64,000 nt of DNA from Takakia lepidozioides (lineage: Eukaryota > Streptophyta > Takakiopsida > Takakiales > Takakiaceae): positions 36,065,053-36,129,052 of the forward strand of contig CM060732.1 of NCBI GenBank assembly GCA_030704615.1, read 5' to 3'. Positions 11,401 to 24,305 of the stretch are shown here, in pieces. Each line of letters opens with the position of its first letter. Within the stretch, counting starts at the first letter, position 1. Position numbers and translations under genes: made by a program. The notes below the pieces were generated by a model, which did no database searches, was not told where the DNA came from, and saw only the letters and a list, made by a program, of their open reading frames with translations.

Positions 11401-13222
11401 ACGATGTGTTTGTAGCCCCTATTGTACCTGATGTTAAAGAGGGGGGGACACAGCTATGTGCCAGCGGAGAACCAGGTGGAGACATGGCTGCATGAATTTG
11501 ATGTAAATGTGGACGGAACGCTTTCCGAGCAGGAGTTTGTAACTGGCATCACCAAATGGGCACAGCGGGTTGCCCGAGAGAGTCGCTCGCGCAAAGTACA
11601 GCTGATTAGCTCGTTGGGAGCCAGTGACCCTGACTTTTGGGCCTCAAAGTCCAATGAAGCTAAGGAGGTAGGTTTTATAATCTCATGCAACCTGTACTTC
11701 CCCGATACCCTCTCTGTTTCCCAGATAGAAGTAGATCTGAGATTTCCAGCGGAGTTACCAGTAGACTCCTTTTATTCCTTGGATTGTGTGAACAGTAAGT
11801 TTTTGATAAAACTGCAAACTGGTATGGAACTGTCTTCCTTGGTGAGGGAAGGGAACATCTGACAGCAGACCTTTAACAGGTGCTGGAGCTGTTGGAGGCT
11901 GAGACTGGTAATTCCAGAGAAGGGCCAGAGGTCAATGACACTGTAGAACCCAATGAGTTGGACTCTAAGAAAATATACAAAAAAGCTGCCGTGTATCTTG
12001 CCGCTGGGGCAGCAATTGCTGCAGTGTTTGCAGACCCAGTGGTGGGCAGCATAGGGGGATTCTCTGCAGCCTCTGGCATACCACCATTCTTTGTGGCCTT
12101 TGTTGTAACCCCACTTGCCTCAAACGCAAGTGAACTGTTTTCCAGCATAACATTTGCAAGGAAGCAGCGTAAACGCAACATCTCTCTGACTTTCTCCCAG
12201 GTTTATGGTGCTATCACCATGAACAACACACTGTATGTCATCTCTCTTTCTGTTTGTTTTATTTCTTTATCTGTTATGCACACTTTGGGCTTCCTGTGAA
12301 TTCTATGAAGTTCCTCTATTTCTTTCTCTTTCCTCCCGTGTGGGTGGAATTCAGAGATCTTTAGGAGATTTTAATTTGAGCGATTCTTCTCCAATAAGTC
12401 CAGGGCAGTAAACTACATTTGTGAACTTTCAGCTCTCCCTAATCATTGAGCTACCAATGTAGCATTGATCACCTGGTGCACAAGGGATGATAACTGGGGA
12501 ACTCATGGTTAAGCGATTGGGTAGTGAATGAAAGGATGGGTGCTGATCACATGATGACAGAGACCTGCAGCCAAGCATGGAGGGGTGATGTAATGTGGTT
12601 GTTTGATGCATATGCTTGCTATTCCCTACAGGTGTCTCGCCATATTTTTGGGCCTGGTGTATTTGCGTGGTCTCACTTGGGACTTCTCTAGCGAGGTACT
12701 TGTGTGGTGCATTGATGGATGGTCTTTTACAACATGTGCATCTCACTCACTGTCCTTTCCCCAGTTCCTTATTACTTTCTTTCTTTGAAAACGACCGAAG
12801 TAACGAATTGACTGAACCTGCCAAGGACGAAATTCAGAATCTCATTGAAGGTAAAGAACCTTAGAGAAAGTGAAGTCCTATTGGCCTGGCTGACTGTCAT
12901 GATTGCCACCATCATTTTTGTTTCTCAAAGTGGTTCTGTTTGCAGGATAGACCTAATCTGCAGAATCTTGACTAGTTGATGTTTGGACAGCATTTGTAAC
13001 TATCTCTGGAGTGGTGTCAGTAAGTTAGAACATTTCCATTATGCATGATTGGGGGATGGATGGTTGCAGGTGACAGTCATATTGGTCTGCACATTTGCGG
13101 TTGGCCTTCTAGCGGGATCAAGAAGCACGTTTCCAACATGGACAGCAATCCCAGTGCTGGCATTGTATCCCATGGCTGTTGCTGGGGTAGCTGTGCTGGA
13201 CAATGTGCTGGGCTGGCATTGA
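8495..13222 (+). CDS. NCL: NCL-type cation/Ca2+ exchanger with EF-hands
   Basis: Ten exons join in frame: 8495-9211, 9397-9501, 9781-9974, 10228-10378, 10649-10777, 11018-11148, 11454-11667, 11880-12232, 12632-12695 and 13070-13222, giving about 736 residues. Order of parts: a hydrophobic segment near residues 80-100 (NPLIVALLSLALSMHLASPG), the lumenal motif CEETYGILPC, then alpha-1 repeat helices with LLPILGAFPDSLLILVSG. Two canonical EF-hands follow in the central loop (DKNKDGKIEQEE and DVNVDGTLSEQE). The alpha-2 repeat has TPLASNASELFSS and TMNNTL, and last come GLTWDFSSE and a C-terminal helix pair ending DNVLGWH. The arrangement matches the plant Na+/Ca2+-exchanger-like (NCL/EF-CAX) family, which moves Ca2+ against Na+ or H+ at vacuolar or plasma membrane; the EF-hands should sense cytosolic Ca2+. 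The start is uncertain: frame 1 is open further upstream without an ATG, so a spliced leader exon is possible. Confidence 0.85.
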
Positions 13223-15482
13223 AGGATAACCTTTCATTGTTGTCATGTGTAAGTGTCCGTGTTTTCGTTATGACTCCCCCAATCAACTTCATTATTCACC
13301 ACCCAGAGCATGTCCACACTGAATGAAGTACACAGAATGCCTGAGATTTTGGGTGCTGAATTTTACACAATGAGAATGATCACCTTCTCAGAGAGGATTA
13401 TATTTTGTGTCAAATGGGTGATGTGAGTTTGTGCTGCTCGCTAGGCTGGTGCACTAGCACGGCATTAGCCAAGTATATCATCCAAGCAGGGTGCTCCGGG
13501 TGGGTGTCAGACCAGAGGAAAAGGAGAAAAATTACAGCCGTGGTCCCTGTTTGAGCTGAGAGTTAATGTGGTTGTTGAAAGCAGTACACAAGGTAGATAA
13601 GAAAACCTTGGGTCTTTGAATATCTAGACTACAGGCCAGCAAACTGCAGATTCGAAGATGGGACTGGAAAAATATGATTACTCCAAGCATGGAAATGATC
13701 TTCTTCTCATCTCAGTCTATGGTCCACATGCTCATGAGAAATGCACAATTGACAGAATGAGGGTTGCCCTGTGTGCATCATTGCAGGTGCACCTTAGCCT
13801 CAAATTTATGCAATTGCATCCACTTGCCTTTCTCTGTGCAAAAGATGAGACTGAAAGTATATATCAGATCCCGAGGGAAGGTCTCAAACCAAGCAACACA
13901 CATCACTCGGATAGTACTGTAGATGGTCCTCTGCCTGACCTTAAAAGTCAGTTAAAACCTCAGTTTCCACTCAGACGGAGATTCACTGGGATATTTTCTC
14001 TGACCCCACAGCGCCACTTATTTATGCACATTGACATGCACGTCGGCCGGAATCACATTCTTCTTATTTAATTGTAAGTGTAGGTACTCACTGATTCAAC
14101 TAGAACCAGGAATTCTTGTCACATTGCCAGGTTTGTCAAACACTCACAGTGAGAGTCAGTTTTGCGGAGCCTACCCACAAGCCAACACACAATCGATCCT
14201 TTGATGCCTGTTGTCCCAAACAACAATCACATATATACATGGTCCCCTCCCAAAGCTTAATAAGACTCTTTCAAGTCACCGATTGACCCAGTGACCTCTA
14301 CTTTACTGCTGGGTTGGCTATCCCTCAGACACTTGTGGGGGATCTAAGTAAGGTTTTGGGTAGTCGTGGCTCTGTGCACGATGGTGCAGGACATCGTGGC
14401 TTTGTGCTCTTCCTCGTTGAATTCGTGGGCTGCCCTGTGCACGTCTGTCGCATTGGCTTTCACTTCCTTGAGCATGTTCACTTGCTAATAAGCCCGAACA
14501 GGGTGCACAAAGAAGCAACCTAATCACATAATTAGCGCAAATTTTCCCGCCGTCAATCTCGCGTTTCTTTGCTTTGCTTACGTCCTGGTCGAGTCTTGGT
14601 ATTTTCTGGTGCATTTCTTTAAGCGCGTCTCCTGAAGAGCACCGAGAAGGAGCGATGCAAGGATTGCAGATTGTGTCTCCTCCCTCCTCTGCTCCAGGCG
14701 TGTGCAAGATCGCCGTTTCGTCCTTACTTGAGAACTGAGGTTGGGGTTTTAGTGCCTTGATTCTGTGTGAGATCATTGTCTGATGTAGTTTGGCATTCTG
14801 GGTTTTGGCTTGCCACCTCTCACCGTGTCCCTCGTGTATAGTTACGTGCATTCAAACTCTTAGATAGCGTTGTAGGTTCAGATATGGGTATAAACCTTTT
14901 TGTGGGTGGCTTCGCTTGGTAAGTTGATCGGCTTTTAAACGTCTCTATCTGGAGGCTCATGTTCACTTCTCTGTGATGTCGCAATATGCACGCAAGTTGT
15001 TTTTTTGAGGTGAGTCGGCCGTATACACTTCGAGGGTGCGTCCCACGGGGCCAGCCTTGAGTACGTGATTTACACACTGGAGTCGATTCCGTGACTGTCA
15101 TAATATATTCTTTCCTAAACTGCGTGTCACAGCTCGAGCACCTACATTATGTGTTGTCAGCCAGAATTGCCTTCCTTCCCACTTATCTTATAATCATGGG
15201 CATTTTGCAGCTGCAGTCACACTCAAACAGTACTGCCCGTTCAAGTCTGTGAGCTGTTACATCTTCCAAGTTGCGGCTTCCACTTTGGCTTCCTCCTCAA
15301 GGCATTCCCAGCGTTTTTTAGCAGCTTCAGCCGCAGTGTAGCTCTTTGGCCCCTTTTCTTCCTTCTCCCTTGGGGGCATATTTCGATATATGGCGGTCCT
15401 CCCCTTTTGTTGATCCTTCGAAGAAAGGAGAAGTGGTTTCCGATCCCTCCAAGTAGTTGTCTCGCGAAGTGACTGAGGAGCA
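13223..15482. other. Gene-free stretch between NCL and the UXT transporter
   Basis: This is presumed NCL 3' UTR, spacer, and the UXT promoter with leader. A 177-codon minus-strand open frame at 14318-14851 has no recognisable domain and no codon-level support, so no gene is called. Confidence 0.4.
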
Positions 15483-18400
15483 ATGACAGAGGGACCGGGC
15501 CTTCAGCTTGGAACAGTGGGAGCATTGAGCTTGTCAGTGATATCATCTGTTGCCATTGTCATTTGCAACAAGGCTCTCATCAGCACTCTTGCATTCTGTT
15601 TTGGTACTCACACATCCATAGCTGCTTTTCTCCCCCACCTCTTCTTTTGTCCTGACTTGCCTTTGATCCAGATAGTTATAGTGAACTGCCGACCCTTTTC
15701 TTGCACAACACCTTACGAATCAGGTCTGGTTTCCTCTGGAAGTATACTGACAAACTCTCGTATGAGCTTCTCAGCTGTTTACCCATCTCCTGAGCAATGC
15801 AGTTCTTTAAGGAAAGGGCTGATTGCTAGGCTGAAGATTTGACTATATAAAGCCATCTCTTGGGGTGCATTTTACTTGTTTGATCCATCTACAAGTATTT
15901 GTCGGTGGCAAGCTGTAGGAGAAGGATCGACTGGGGATGTCTTACTCGTCACATTCATGATACCCAGGAAATGCACCCATGTCTTCAAGTCGTTCTGATG
16001 GCTTTAGATCTGTTCTCATAGAGTTTTGCAAATAAGATTTTACACCTGGAAACGGAAGGCAGTTTGAATGCCTGTTGGTACTCCTGTTTGGTAAGATTCA
16101 GCTTAATGCAACTATGGGGCAATGCCAAAAGAAGAAACAAAGAGCTGAACACTAAAGCTGATAATGAGTGATAGGATTTGGCAAAGCTGGTACAGATGTT
16201 ATTTGCTAATGCAAAACCAGTTATTACTGCTCCTGCATGAAAAGCACTGCCAGTAAGTTTTTTAATGAAAAAGTGAACACAATTTTCTGCCACCTCTTCG
16301 AGAATGTGAAGCTGGAATGTTTTGACTGCAGTGTCTGCAAAGCTAGGAATGATATGGGAAACGAGACTGTATCTCTCACGGCCATTAACAGAATGTACTA
16401 ATGCCGTTGCCTGTGAACGTTGGCTTGCCATAGCCTTGAGGCCATGGACCAATGGGAAACTTACCCTCCTGGAGCCTGGAGCCTTGTATGGGGTTCGGAC
16501 CCACCAGGGTTTAGCTTATCCCCGCAGCTCAGCTGCAGGTATAAACTTATTTTCCTGCATGTGCCATTAAGGCGCTCAAAGAGGCACTTGTCCGCGAGAG
16601 CCTGAAGTTATTGATTTTAGCTTTATAGCCCTGTGAAATGACATGCATGGGGTCGGTCACTCTGGGTTGTGTGCAGGGCAACACGGCTATTAACAGATTA
16701 GGTCAGCTGTTTGGAGGTCAGAAAGTGAGCAGACTAAGGTTAACACTACTTCGCATGCGCATATAAGCATGTTCATGCCTGTCCTTGCCACCCCGTTTAA
16801 GAGAACATTGTTCTTCAAGCAGCTTCTCTCCCCAGAGTTTCAAGGCTTTGGAGCTTGGCTCACTTGCATAGTTCTGCACTGAGTAGAACTGGAGTGGTTA
16901 CACTGACATGGGAGAGACCGGTGGTGGTCTGGCAGCAGGGCATGATTCAGAATTTGGGCCACACAATGTTAGGATGCAGGCAGTGTCTGGGAGGTCCCAG
17001 AATGTTTCTAATTTTGATATTCTTAGCTCCCAAGAGATGGGAAATAATATCTGCGAACTGTTTTGTGCCAACCCTCCAGTGAACTACTCATGAAATCATT
17101 GCATTTCATGTTTAGTTTGCATTGTGGGGAGCTTCAGGACAAGAGGAAATATTAGTGAGGTGGGCAAGTGGGTGTTGATGGGTGGGTTCATACTGTCAGT
17201 CAGACCCTGAAAATACCTCACCACTCTGTTTATCCTCTTTATTATAGGCTGAGCAAAGTCCACGAAATCTTAACGTATTAAGTGCGAAAAAAAGCTGGTG
17301 TATGATAATGGTATGGTTTCCACAGCGTCAGGGATCTATAGTTGCAGAGTCTACATCGTATAGTGTTTGTGGTGTGAGCACCAAATCAGCACACGTGGAT
17401 TTTGTGCATCTATAGTGAATAGATGCTGAAAATCATCTTGCTCCATCCCGTGTTCAAACCCAATATGTTCCACAATCCAAGTGAAGATAGAACCCTCATA
17501 GCATGAAAGGGGAGGACCTGTTGACTGTTATATTCATGATGCTGAACATGTACAGTAGAATTGATACCCCAGCTATGTGTGACCGTCTTTCTTGGATTAG
17601 TTTCTAATACAGGAAACGATAAAGACAGAAGACACTCAGTATCATCTGATTGGATCTGACCTGTTGCCTGTGGGTCGCAGCCACAACATTGACTAGTTGG
17701 CATCTACTTGTTACATTCTGCTCACTCCATGTTGCACAATGGATCAACCTCTTTGAACATAAGCCATTTGACTCACGCACTGTCATGGGCTTTGGCATTC
17801 TGAATGGCATCTCCATTGGTCTGCTGAATTTAAGCCTGGGTTTCAACTCCGTTGGTTTTTATCAGGTACAGGATCCTCTTGTTGGCATCAAGACATAGGG
17901 GGAAGTGTTATGCTGGAGTACTCAACTATTGAGTTGAATATTTGCTGCTATGCTGCATTCGTATTTTTTGTTTATACCTCTTGATGTTAAAAAACCTCTT
18001 TCTTGATAGCCACAAGTCTGATATCTTTGGGCTGAACTTGCAGATGACAAAACTGGCAATTATCCCATGCACAGTGTTGCTTGAAACAGTTTTCCTCAGA
18101 AAGCAGTTCAGGTACTTCACACACGTGGCTACTTCGTCAGCATGCTCAGTTTGGATATGTGTAGCATGTTTGTTGGCCAAGTTCTAAATCTCTTTTCAAA
18201 GTCAAGCTGGGTCTGCATATCATTTGGACGCTCCCTTGAGAGGGACTGAGAATGCTACTTTTGCAACACCATATATTGTAGCCAAGGATAAGAGTTCTCG
18301 TGACTCCTTGTAGATGTCCCAATGCTCCCCAAGGCATGGCCTGACATTGAACTTCTTGGGTGCAGCCAGAGAATTCAGCTGTCCCTTGTGTTATTGCTGA

Positions 18401-19953
18401 CCGGAGTGGGGATTGCGACCATCACTGATTTGGAACTCAACATTCTGGGCTCTGTTCTCTCATTGCTTGCCATTGTGACCACCTGTGTGGCACAGATAGT
18501 ATCCTCTCATTTTTCCACCTCATTTGATTTTGCTTTGTGACTAGTGGAATTAGCACAGGTGTGAAATAAACCCCCTTTTACATCTAGTAGCTTTTGTGGT
18601 AGTGAGGAATATGATGGATGCCGTTGGCAATATGTCAATAGTATGGAAGATGCTCTCTCTTTGTTTGCACTGGGTGACTGCATAGCAGAATTAGAATATC
18701 AGCTTAGTGTTTCATTCACTGTTGCCTTGTCATGAAGGAATCTCCCTTTAACTGGTCTCACCTCAGATGACTAACACCATCCAGAAACGGTTCAAAGTTT
18801 CTTCCACGCAGCTGCTATACCAGTCTTGCCCGTATCAGGCAACAACATTGCTCGTCACAGGCCCATTTCTGGATGCTGCCTTGACGAAACAGAACGTCTT
18901 CGCTTTTGACTACACCTCTCATGTTGTGGTAAGCTTTTCCAGTATGGCTCAGGTCATACTCATTTACACTTCGGATACATGTTGCAGAACTTTGAAATGA
19001 GATTATTTTGAAAAGTTGGTTCTGTGGTCAATCTGTTGTTAAATTAGCTTCACAATGTAAGAGTCAGAATGACTATTCACTTGAGCATCAACTGAGAGTG
19101 GTAGTTGTCCAATAGCACAAGTTGGTGCATGTGAGGGTTGTGGTATCAAATGTTTCTTTGCTGGTTTTGTCTGTTTTCATGCAGTCTATGGTTGCTGGAG
19201 ATGTGAGAGTTATTGCGAGGTCTGACATAGAGCTGGGCTTCTGGTTGGGGCTGGTTGCGCAGTTCTTCATTGTGTTGTCATGTATAATCTCAGTTTCTGT
19301 CAACTTCAGCACTTTCCTTGTCATTGGAAAGACATCAGCAGTGACTTACCAAGTTTTGGGGCATCTGAAGACATGCCTGGTCTTGGCATTTGGATACATT
19401 CTCCTCAAGAATCCCTTCAGCTGGCGCAATGTATGTGGAATATTGGTTGCAGTGTTGGGGATGGGGCTCTACTCATATGCCTGCGTTTTGGAAAGCCAAC
19501 AAAAGTCAAATGACAATACTGTCACATCGGCTCAGGTCGGTCACTCAGGGACCGAAGCTAGGAACTCCACTTAATGGGATGTAGGAATTTTTCCTTGCCT
19601 GGCGATCTTCCTTAGCATTTTTCATCCTAGCTTGGCCCATTTCTCTCCAAATGTCATGAAGGATGATTTGTGTACAAAACATCATGATGTGTATGCTGAC
19701 AATTGAAGTAGTAACGAAGTTATGACCTGTACTACCTCCCAGTGATAGCTCAGTTGTGCACTGCCAATCTGATTGTGCTTAGACTTCCAAGGAACTGTGG
19801 GTGTTTTGAGGGCAGGTGCTCAAGGAGAAAGAGCTCACTGATCCATTGCTCGCTGTCGAAAATGGGGCAGCACAGATGCTAGCTGAGGATGTGGACAATA
19901 CAGCGCAGTCACCCTGGACCAAGGGAAGTTCGGGTAAGGACCTGCGAGCTTGA
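15483..19953 (+). CDS. UXT: UDP-xylose (nucleotide-sugar) transporter, UXT/TPT family
   Basis: Seven exons, 15483-15603, 17681-17865, 18044-18111, 18366-18498, 18767-18928, 19263-19535 and 19816-19953, join into 359 residues, the usual UXT length. The product is nearly all membrane helices. It starts with QLGTVGALSLSVISSVAIVI and CNKALISTL, then has LNLSLGFNSVGFYQ, MTKLAIIPCTVLLET, MTNTIQKRFKVSSTQLLYQS and TFLVIGKTSAVTYQVLGHLK, all highly conserved in plant UXT/UUAT transporters. The hydrophilic C-terminal tail ends close to the Arabidopsis type (KDLRA against KDFQA). The family exchanges UDP-xylose for UMP or similar across the Golgi/ER membrane, feeding xylan and xyloglucan synthesis. The KxxxVTYQVLGHLK segment lies in the substrate-binding half. 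The first intron is 2.1 kb. The last exon must be read through a potential GT donor to reach the family-like end. Confidence 0.92.
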
Positions 19954-22900
19954 TTACCACCGACCGACCAATTCTTTGAGTGCCTACCAGACCAGCCCTC
20001 ATAGGCAGAGATCTGTAGGAGGTGCGCTATCTGGTGGGCCTAGAAAGCTATGGAGTGGCATGCTTGAGAGCAAAGCACAACTTGTGCCTCAAGTGTGAAG
20101 CGTTGTGGGATGAACAGGCTTGGGTAGATCTTAGAGCAGGTAGCCCTGAGAGGGTAGGGTAGGTTTATTTAACATAAGCTCTACTAATTTGTAGACTGAG
20201 GACTTGTAGCATATTATTTTTGAATCCAAAGTTTGGAAAGAAAAGCATACTTCTTAGTGGAAAGCATAATTATATGCAGACCTCTTGTTGTGGTCATTCC
20301 AGTCATGTGTAGCATTGCTTTGATGAACTAAGATAATCTTGTTTGCTGCAGCAGTTCTGACAAGCAATGACTTGCAGCACCGGTAACAAATCTGGGTGTC
20401 AACAGCCACTTCACATCGAGACTAGCTGAGACATTGCTTCAAACATACTACAGGCCATTCGGTGACTGCTTCTGAAAGTGAACCTAGTGGCAGTCCAACT
20501 GTTTGAAAATTTAGAGGCCACTCAAAGCCATCTAGTTCAGGAAACTGCCACTGTTAAGGCTATGTGTAGCAACTTTTGGACTGTGCACTTCATAGCCTCT
20601 GTTGCTTACTTTGACGTTCCCAGTCCCCCAGGCACAGAAGGTGTAGCAGCTTTTTCTCCTTAACCTTCGCCTTGCTGTGGCCTTGCGGAGTTTGGATGAG
20701 GAGAGCGGAAAGGGTACACTACAATGACAGAAGCCTCACTCCAGCAGTGGGACTTAAACCTTTAGCATTAACTTATTCTGGTCTGCTTGATTATCTCAAG
20801 AAACCTCTGTACAAAAGCATCAATCTGCTGACCTTCGACTTCACACCTAAGGAGGGCCATAAGCCTTCTGAGCCCCAATCAAAGTGAAGAGAGGAGCTGT
20901 GATATCTGTTTGACACTTTCAAAGAGGTTCCCTCTTTCAGACAAATGCATCAAGACATATTGCTACCCTCGCCATCCTCCACACTGGACACATGGATTTC
21001 CTGCTGCCCACCTTGTTTGACTCACATGATACTTAGCAGCTTATATTGAAGTTCAACTTAGTGCCCCCATTGGAAGGCCTTTAGGTGGTTCTTATGCTTA
21101 ATCCTTGGGTGCCTTCCTCATCAGAATCTTGGGAGTAGAATTGTGCCAGGCTTCAGCTGCTACTTGCTAAACCTTTTTCATTGGAGCTAAAAGCTCACCA
21201 TAACCTTGGCCAAAGCCAGGTAACTTCATTCGGGGACAGGAAGTTCCTACTGTATGCTTGTAAAGAAGAGCTGCATGATGGAAATGGGATTGAGAAGTTG
21301 ATGGTTAAGCAGCATGGATTCTTCAGGGAGCTTATCCATCGTTTGGAGTTTTGGGGATCTAGTGTTATGCCATGAAGAACCAACCTGATGGCCTGAACTT
21401 GTGAGTGGAGAGTTTGCGTTTCCTTTGTGCCCACATATCATGAGTGCTGCATCCAATTGTGAACCTGAATACGATGAGATACACGTAGCTTGCCAGCTGA
21501 ATTCCCTACGCTACATTGGCCAACACCAGCAAGTTGCCATCTTAAATCACATCAAATGAAGGAAACTTAGCAAATGCAGACAACTGGCACCACAGCGTGT
21601 AGTTGCTGTGGAGGTGTGAAACACCGGGGAAAACTTCCAGGAAGTTTCCGGAAGCAGTAATATCTTCTGATGTGACCCAGACTGACACGGTGAAGCCTCC
21701 ATTATAGTTGCTTTGTCGAGGCTTGGAAAAGAGAACATGTCTGCACGTTAGAAGTGTGAAAGCCTTTGAAACACCTTTGACATGCCAATCCCTACTAGCA
21801 TTGTCCATTTATACACCACGATGTCGATTTGTGAAATTTATGCTTTAGTGTCTATGGTTTAAGGATGTGTGTTCCCCTATGGATGTGGAGTATGCAATCG
21901 AGGCATTCAGCACTTTCCAGCTCAGGCTGGGCGAAGAAGGTTGCTTGGAAACTACTGATGACTGAGCATCTGGGAAACCCAGCCGGGAACCACATGAGGC
22001 AGCACCTCGCGGGAACGTTCCGGGGAGCCTTTCCCGCTCATATCTTTCTGAAACTTCTTGGTGGGTCATTCGAATTTGCGGAAAGACGACTTGGCAGTTT
22101 ATCCACATGGCCCTCCTACATCGAATGCGGGCATTCTAAAAATGCTCCGGTAGTGTAGAGGTCACAAATCCAGTATGACGTGCGGCGATCCAGTCTCCAC
22201 CACTTCCGAGAAATTGCTCGCTCCTGTCACCTGTGTTCACTTGTCAAAATACTGTTGATCAAAGGACTGTAGGTGATTGAAACCACGAAAGCTGGCCAAA
22301 ACCGCAGACCTGTGGTGAAGGTTGTACAACTGCATTGTCGTCTGTCGGTATCGGTATGAATCCTTTGTCTATTTGTTTATTTGTTTCTCGCAAGAGGAAA
22401 GATCTCTTGGACACAGTAAAGGAAGATGGATGGATTGGAGTGAATGCGGGCGGGCCGCTCACCCGCAGCCAGCAGGCCCAGTCCGGCAATTCATCCCTGC
22501 GCAGGCACTGCGACCCGAAAGTTGAGAACACATGCACGGCGCGCTCGGACAGCGCCCAGTGCCCAGACCACTGGGCCCATGCGCTCTGCATTCATTAAGA
22601 CAAGAAACGTGTTGATTGTCCGTTTGGTTTTTGGTTGGGAGTGAATGCCGCAAGTGAAGCGGTTCGCAAATGGGGCCTACTAAGGTACATATTCTCCTTG
22701 GAATGTCATATAAATTCGGTGTAGAGGCGTATCGCGTCACAATGGAATACAGCCAAGTGCGTTGGAGATGTAAATTTAGCCTTCAATACGGAGAGCATGA
22801 CATAATAATAATACAAGTCGACATAAAACCTCGTCGGTGTCGGTTCGTTGTTACATCAACAGTCTTTACAGCGCATGTAATAAGCAAGGGGACTACAGAC

Positions 22901-23219
22901 CTCACCCATGGATCAGTAGTAACTGGTACGCCACTTATTTACCGTACATCCCTCAAGTCATGTCGTGTGGATCAGCACAGCACCAAACAACCCTTCGGCC
23001 CCAAGTAAACCACCCTCTTCCAAAATCCTTCCATCTCCTTGTCTGCAGGCTGCACGTAGACCTGGGCCCACTCCTCCCTCACCTTTGAAATCACCCACCC
23101 TACTCTAACCCTCTATCCTCCTGCACCCTCTGGTCCTTGCCTGAGCTCCCACTTGCGCTATACCTTGCCAAAATCACCTCCGTTCTAGAACCTTCCCTAG
23201 CATTCCTTGGCATGGATTC
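19954..23219. other. UXT 3' flank and long gene-free stretch
   Basis: The first part is presumably UXT 3' UTR. Beyond it no exon, RNA or transposon end is recognised. A GC-rich patch at about 22440-22580 contains overlapping open frames in several phases, which is a compositional effect rather than a gene signal. Confidence 0.4.
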
Positions 23220-23402
23220 CATGTGGGCCCCGCATGCTATAGCCACTTTCAAGGGGCATGCAATAGCCATGTGGGCCCAATGCAAATAGCCACGCTAGTT
23301 GAGCTGAGTCAGCTTGCTAGATGTTGCATGCAATAGCCATGTGCGCCCCACCTGCAATAGCCACTTTGAAGGGGCATGCAATGGCCATGTGGGCCCAATG
23401 CA
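23220..23402. repeat. Two-copy direct repeat (65-bp unit)
   Basis: A unit of about 65 bp occurs at 23220-23284 and again at 23338-23402, separated by 53 bp. Each copy contains the inner echo GCATGCAATAGCCATGTG and ends GTGGGCCCAATGCA. The copies differ at only a few positions. No function is visible. Confidence 0.75.
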
Positions 23403-23559
23403 CGCTGCCACTTCTATTCGGACAGCCGCTTAAGCGTCGGCTCGCCTCTAGCTGATTTGATTTTTCGGGCGCTTGGGGTAGATATTGGCACAATCGCATG
23501 GCTACTCTACTTACTTGGCCAAGCTTCTAAATATAAGCCCCCCAAAACAACCAGCCGAG

Positions 23560-23690
23560 GAAAGGGCATATACCCTCTTACGATAGTGGTTGTGGGTTCA
23601 AACCACCCTGTTGGTTGTTCCAAAGATGTCCACCTTCCTACCGGAAGGTAGTAGCCCTTCTGGATCAAGTGACACCATATTGCTTCGGCA
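23560..23690 (+). repeat. SINE-like dispersed repeat with tRNA B-box, copy A
   Basis: The segment contains TGGTTGTGGGTTCAAACCAC, an excellent Pol III B-box core (GGTTCAAACC). Further on come GTCCACCTT, GGAAGGTAGTAGCCCTT and GACACCAT, all of which recur in the same order on the minus strand at 35742-35870. The A-box is not obvious. A tRNA-derived SINE family is the likely origin. Confidence 0.55.
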
Positions 23691-23825
23691 ATGCGTCCAC
23701 CTCGTTTTTTTAAGCACCCTGGCAAGTTTATAACTTAGATTGTAGTGATGCTAGAGGTTGCTCAAGATTGTGAGGATGGGGAGTTGGGGGGTTGGGATAG
23801 TTGACAGGGAGAGGTGGTAGCAAAT

Positions 23826-24305
23826 GCCTCAGAATTTTGTGTGGCCTCGTCGTAATGAGGCCGCAGGGTGCAGAGTGGACAGGGACCTGACAACGGCCCC
23901 ACTACATTAAAAGGATCCCTATTCCCCTGTTTCTCTTATATATCAAAAAAACGTCAAATTATTGGCATGGTGGAGATTGTGGTCTGGTGGTAGGTCGAAG
24001 GTGATGTGGCGATATAGGTCTCAGGTTCCATTCCTTGAACATAGTTCCGGTGGATGGCGCTTACTGTAACTACCTCCATGGAGGTGGTATGCAAATACTC
24101 TCATGCAGGTAGTTCAGCTTGGTTTTGCAACTACCTTCATGTAGAAAATCTTAAAACTACCTGCATGGAGGTAGTTGTAAAATTCATATGCCAAAAAAAT
24201 TCTAAGTCCTTCACGCATGAAGGTAGTGTGCTCCTATATTAATGAGACGGCCTGACGGTCGTCTAACCAGCCTCATAACGACGAGGCCACACAAAATTCT
24301 GAGAC
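23826..24305. mobile_element. MULE-like MITE with 36-bp inverted ends and 9-bp target duplication
   Basis: The left end reads GCCTCAGAATTTTGTGTGG, then CCTCGTCGTAATGAGGC. The right end is its inverse with two mismatches. The nine bases GTAGCAAAT occur directly on both sides (23817-23825 and 24306-24314), the duplication length typical of Mutator-like elements. The 480-bp body has no coding capacity. It lies inside copy 1 of the flanking tandem duplication and is absent from copy 2, so it inserted after that duplication. The interior carries a cluster of inverted CTACCTnCATG motifs. Confidence 0.82.
24068..24230. repeat. Cluster of inverted CTACCTnCATG motifs
   Basis: Inside the MITE the motif CTACCT-N-CATG occurs about five times in alternating orientation. 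It forms two near-perfect short palindromes (ACTACCTCCATGGAGGTGGT and AACTACCTGCATGGAGGTAG) and further half-sites. The single strand could fold into adjacent hairpins. Confidence 0.6.

Noticed and set aside
14318-14851. 177-codon minus-strand open frame upstream of UXT
   Set aside because: No recognisable domain, non-protein-like composition, and located in the presumed UXT promoter region.
15985-16452. 155-codon minus-strand open frame inside UXT intron 1
   Set aside because: No family resemblance; long introns here often contain chance frames.
23220-23402. CRISPR-like direct repeats
   Set aside because: Only two long copies with unequal inner echoes; eukaryotic context and no array structure.
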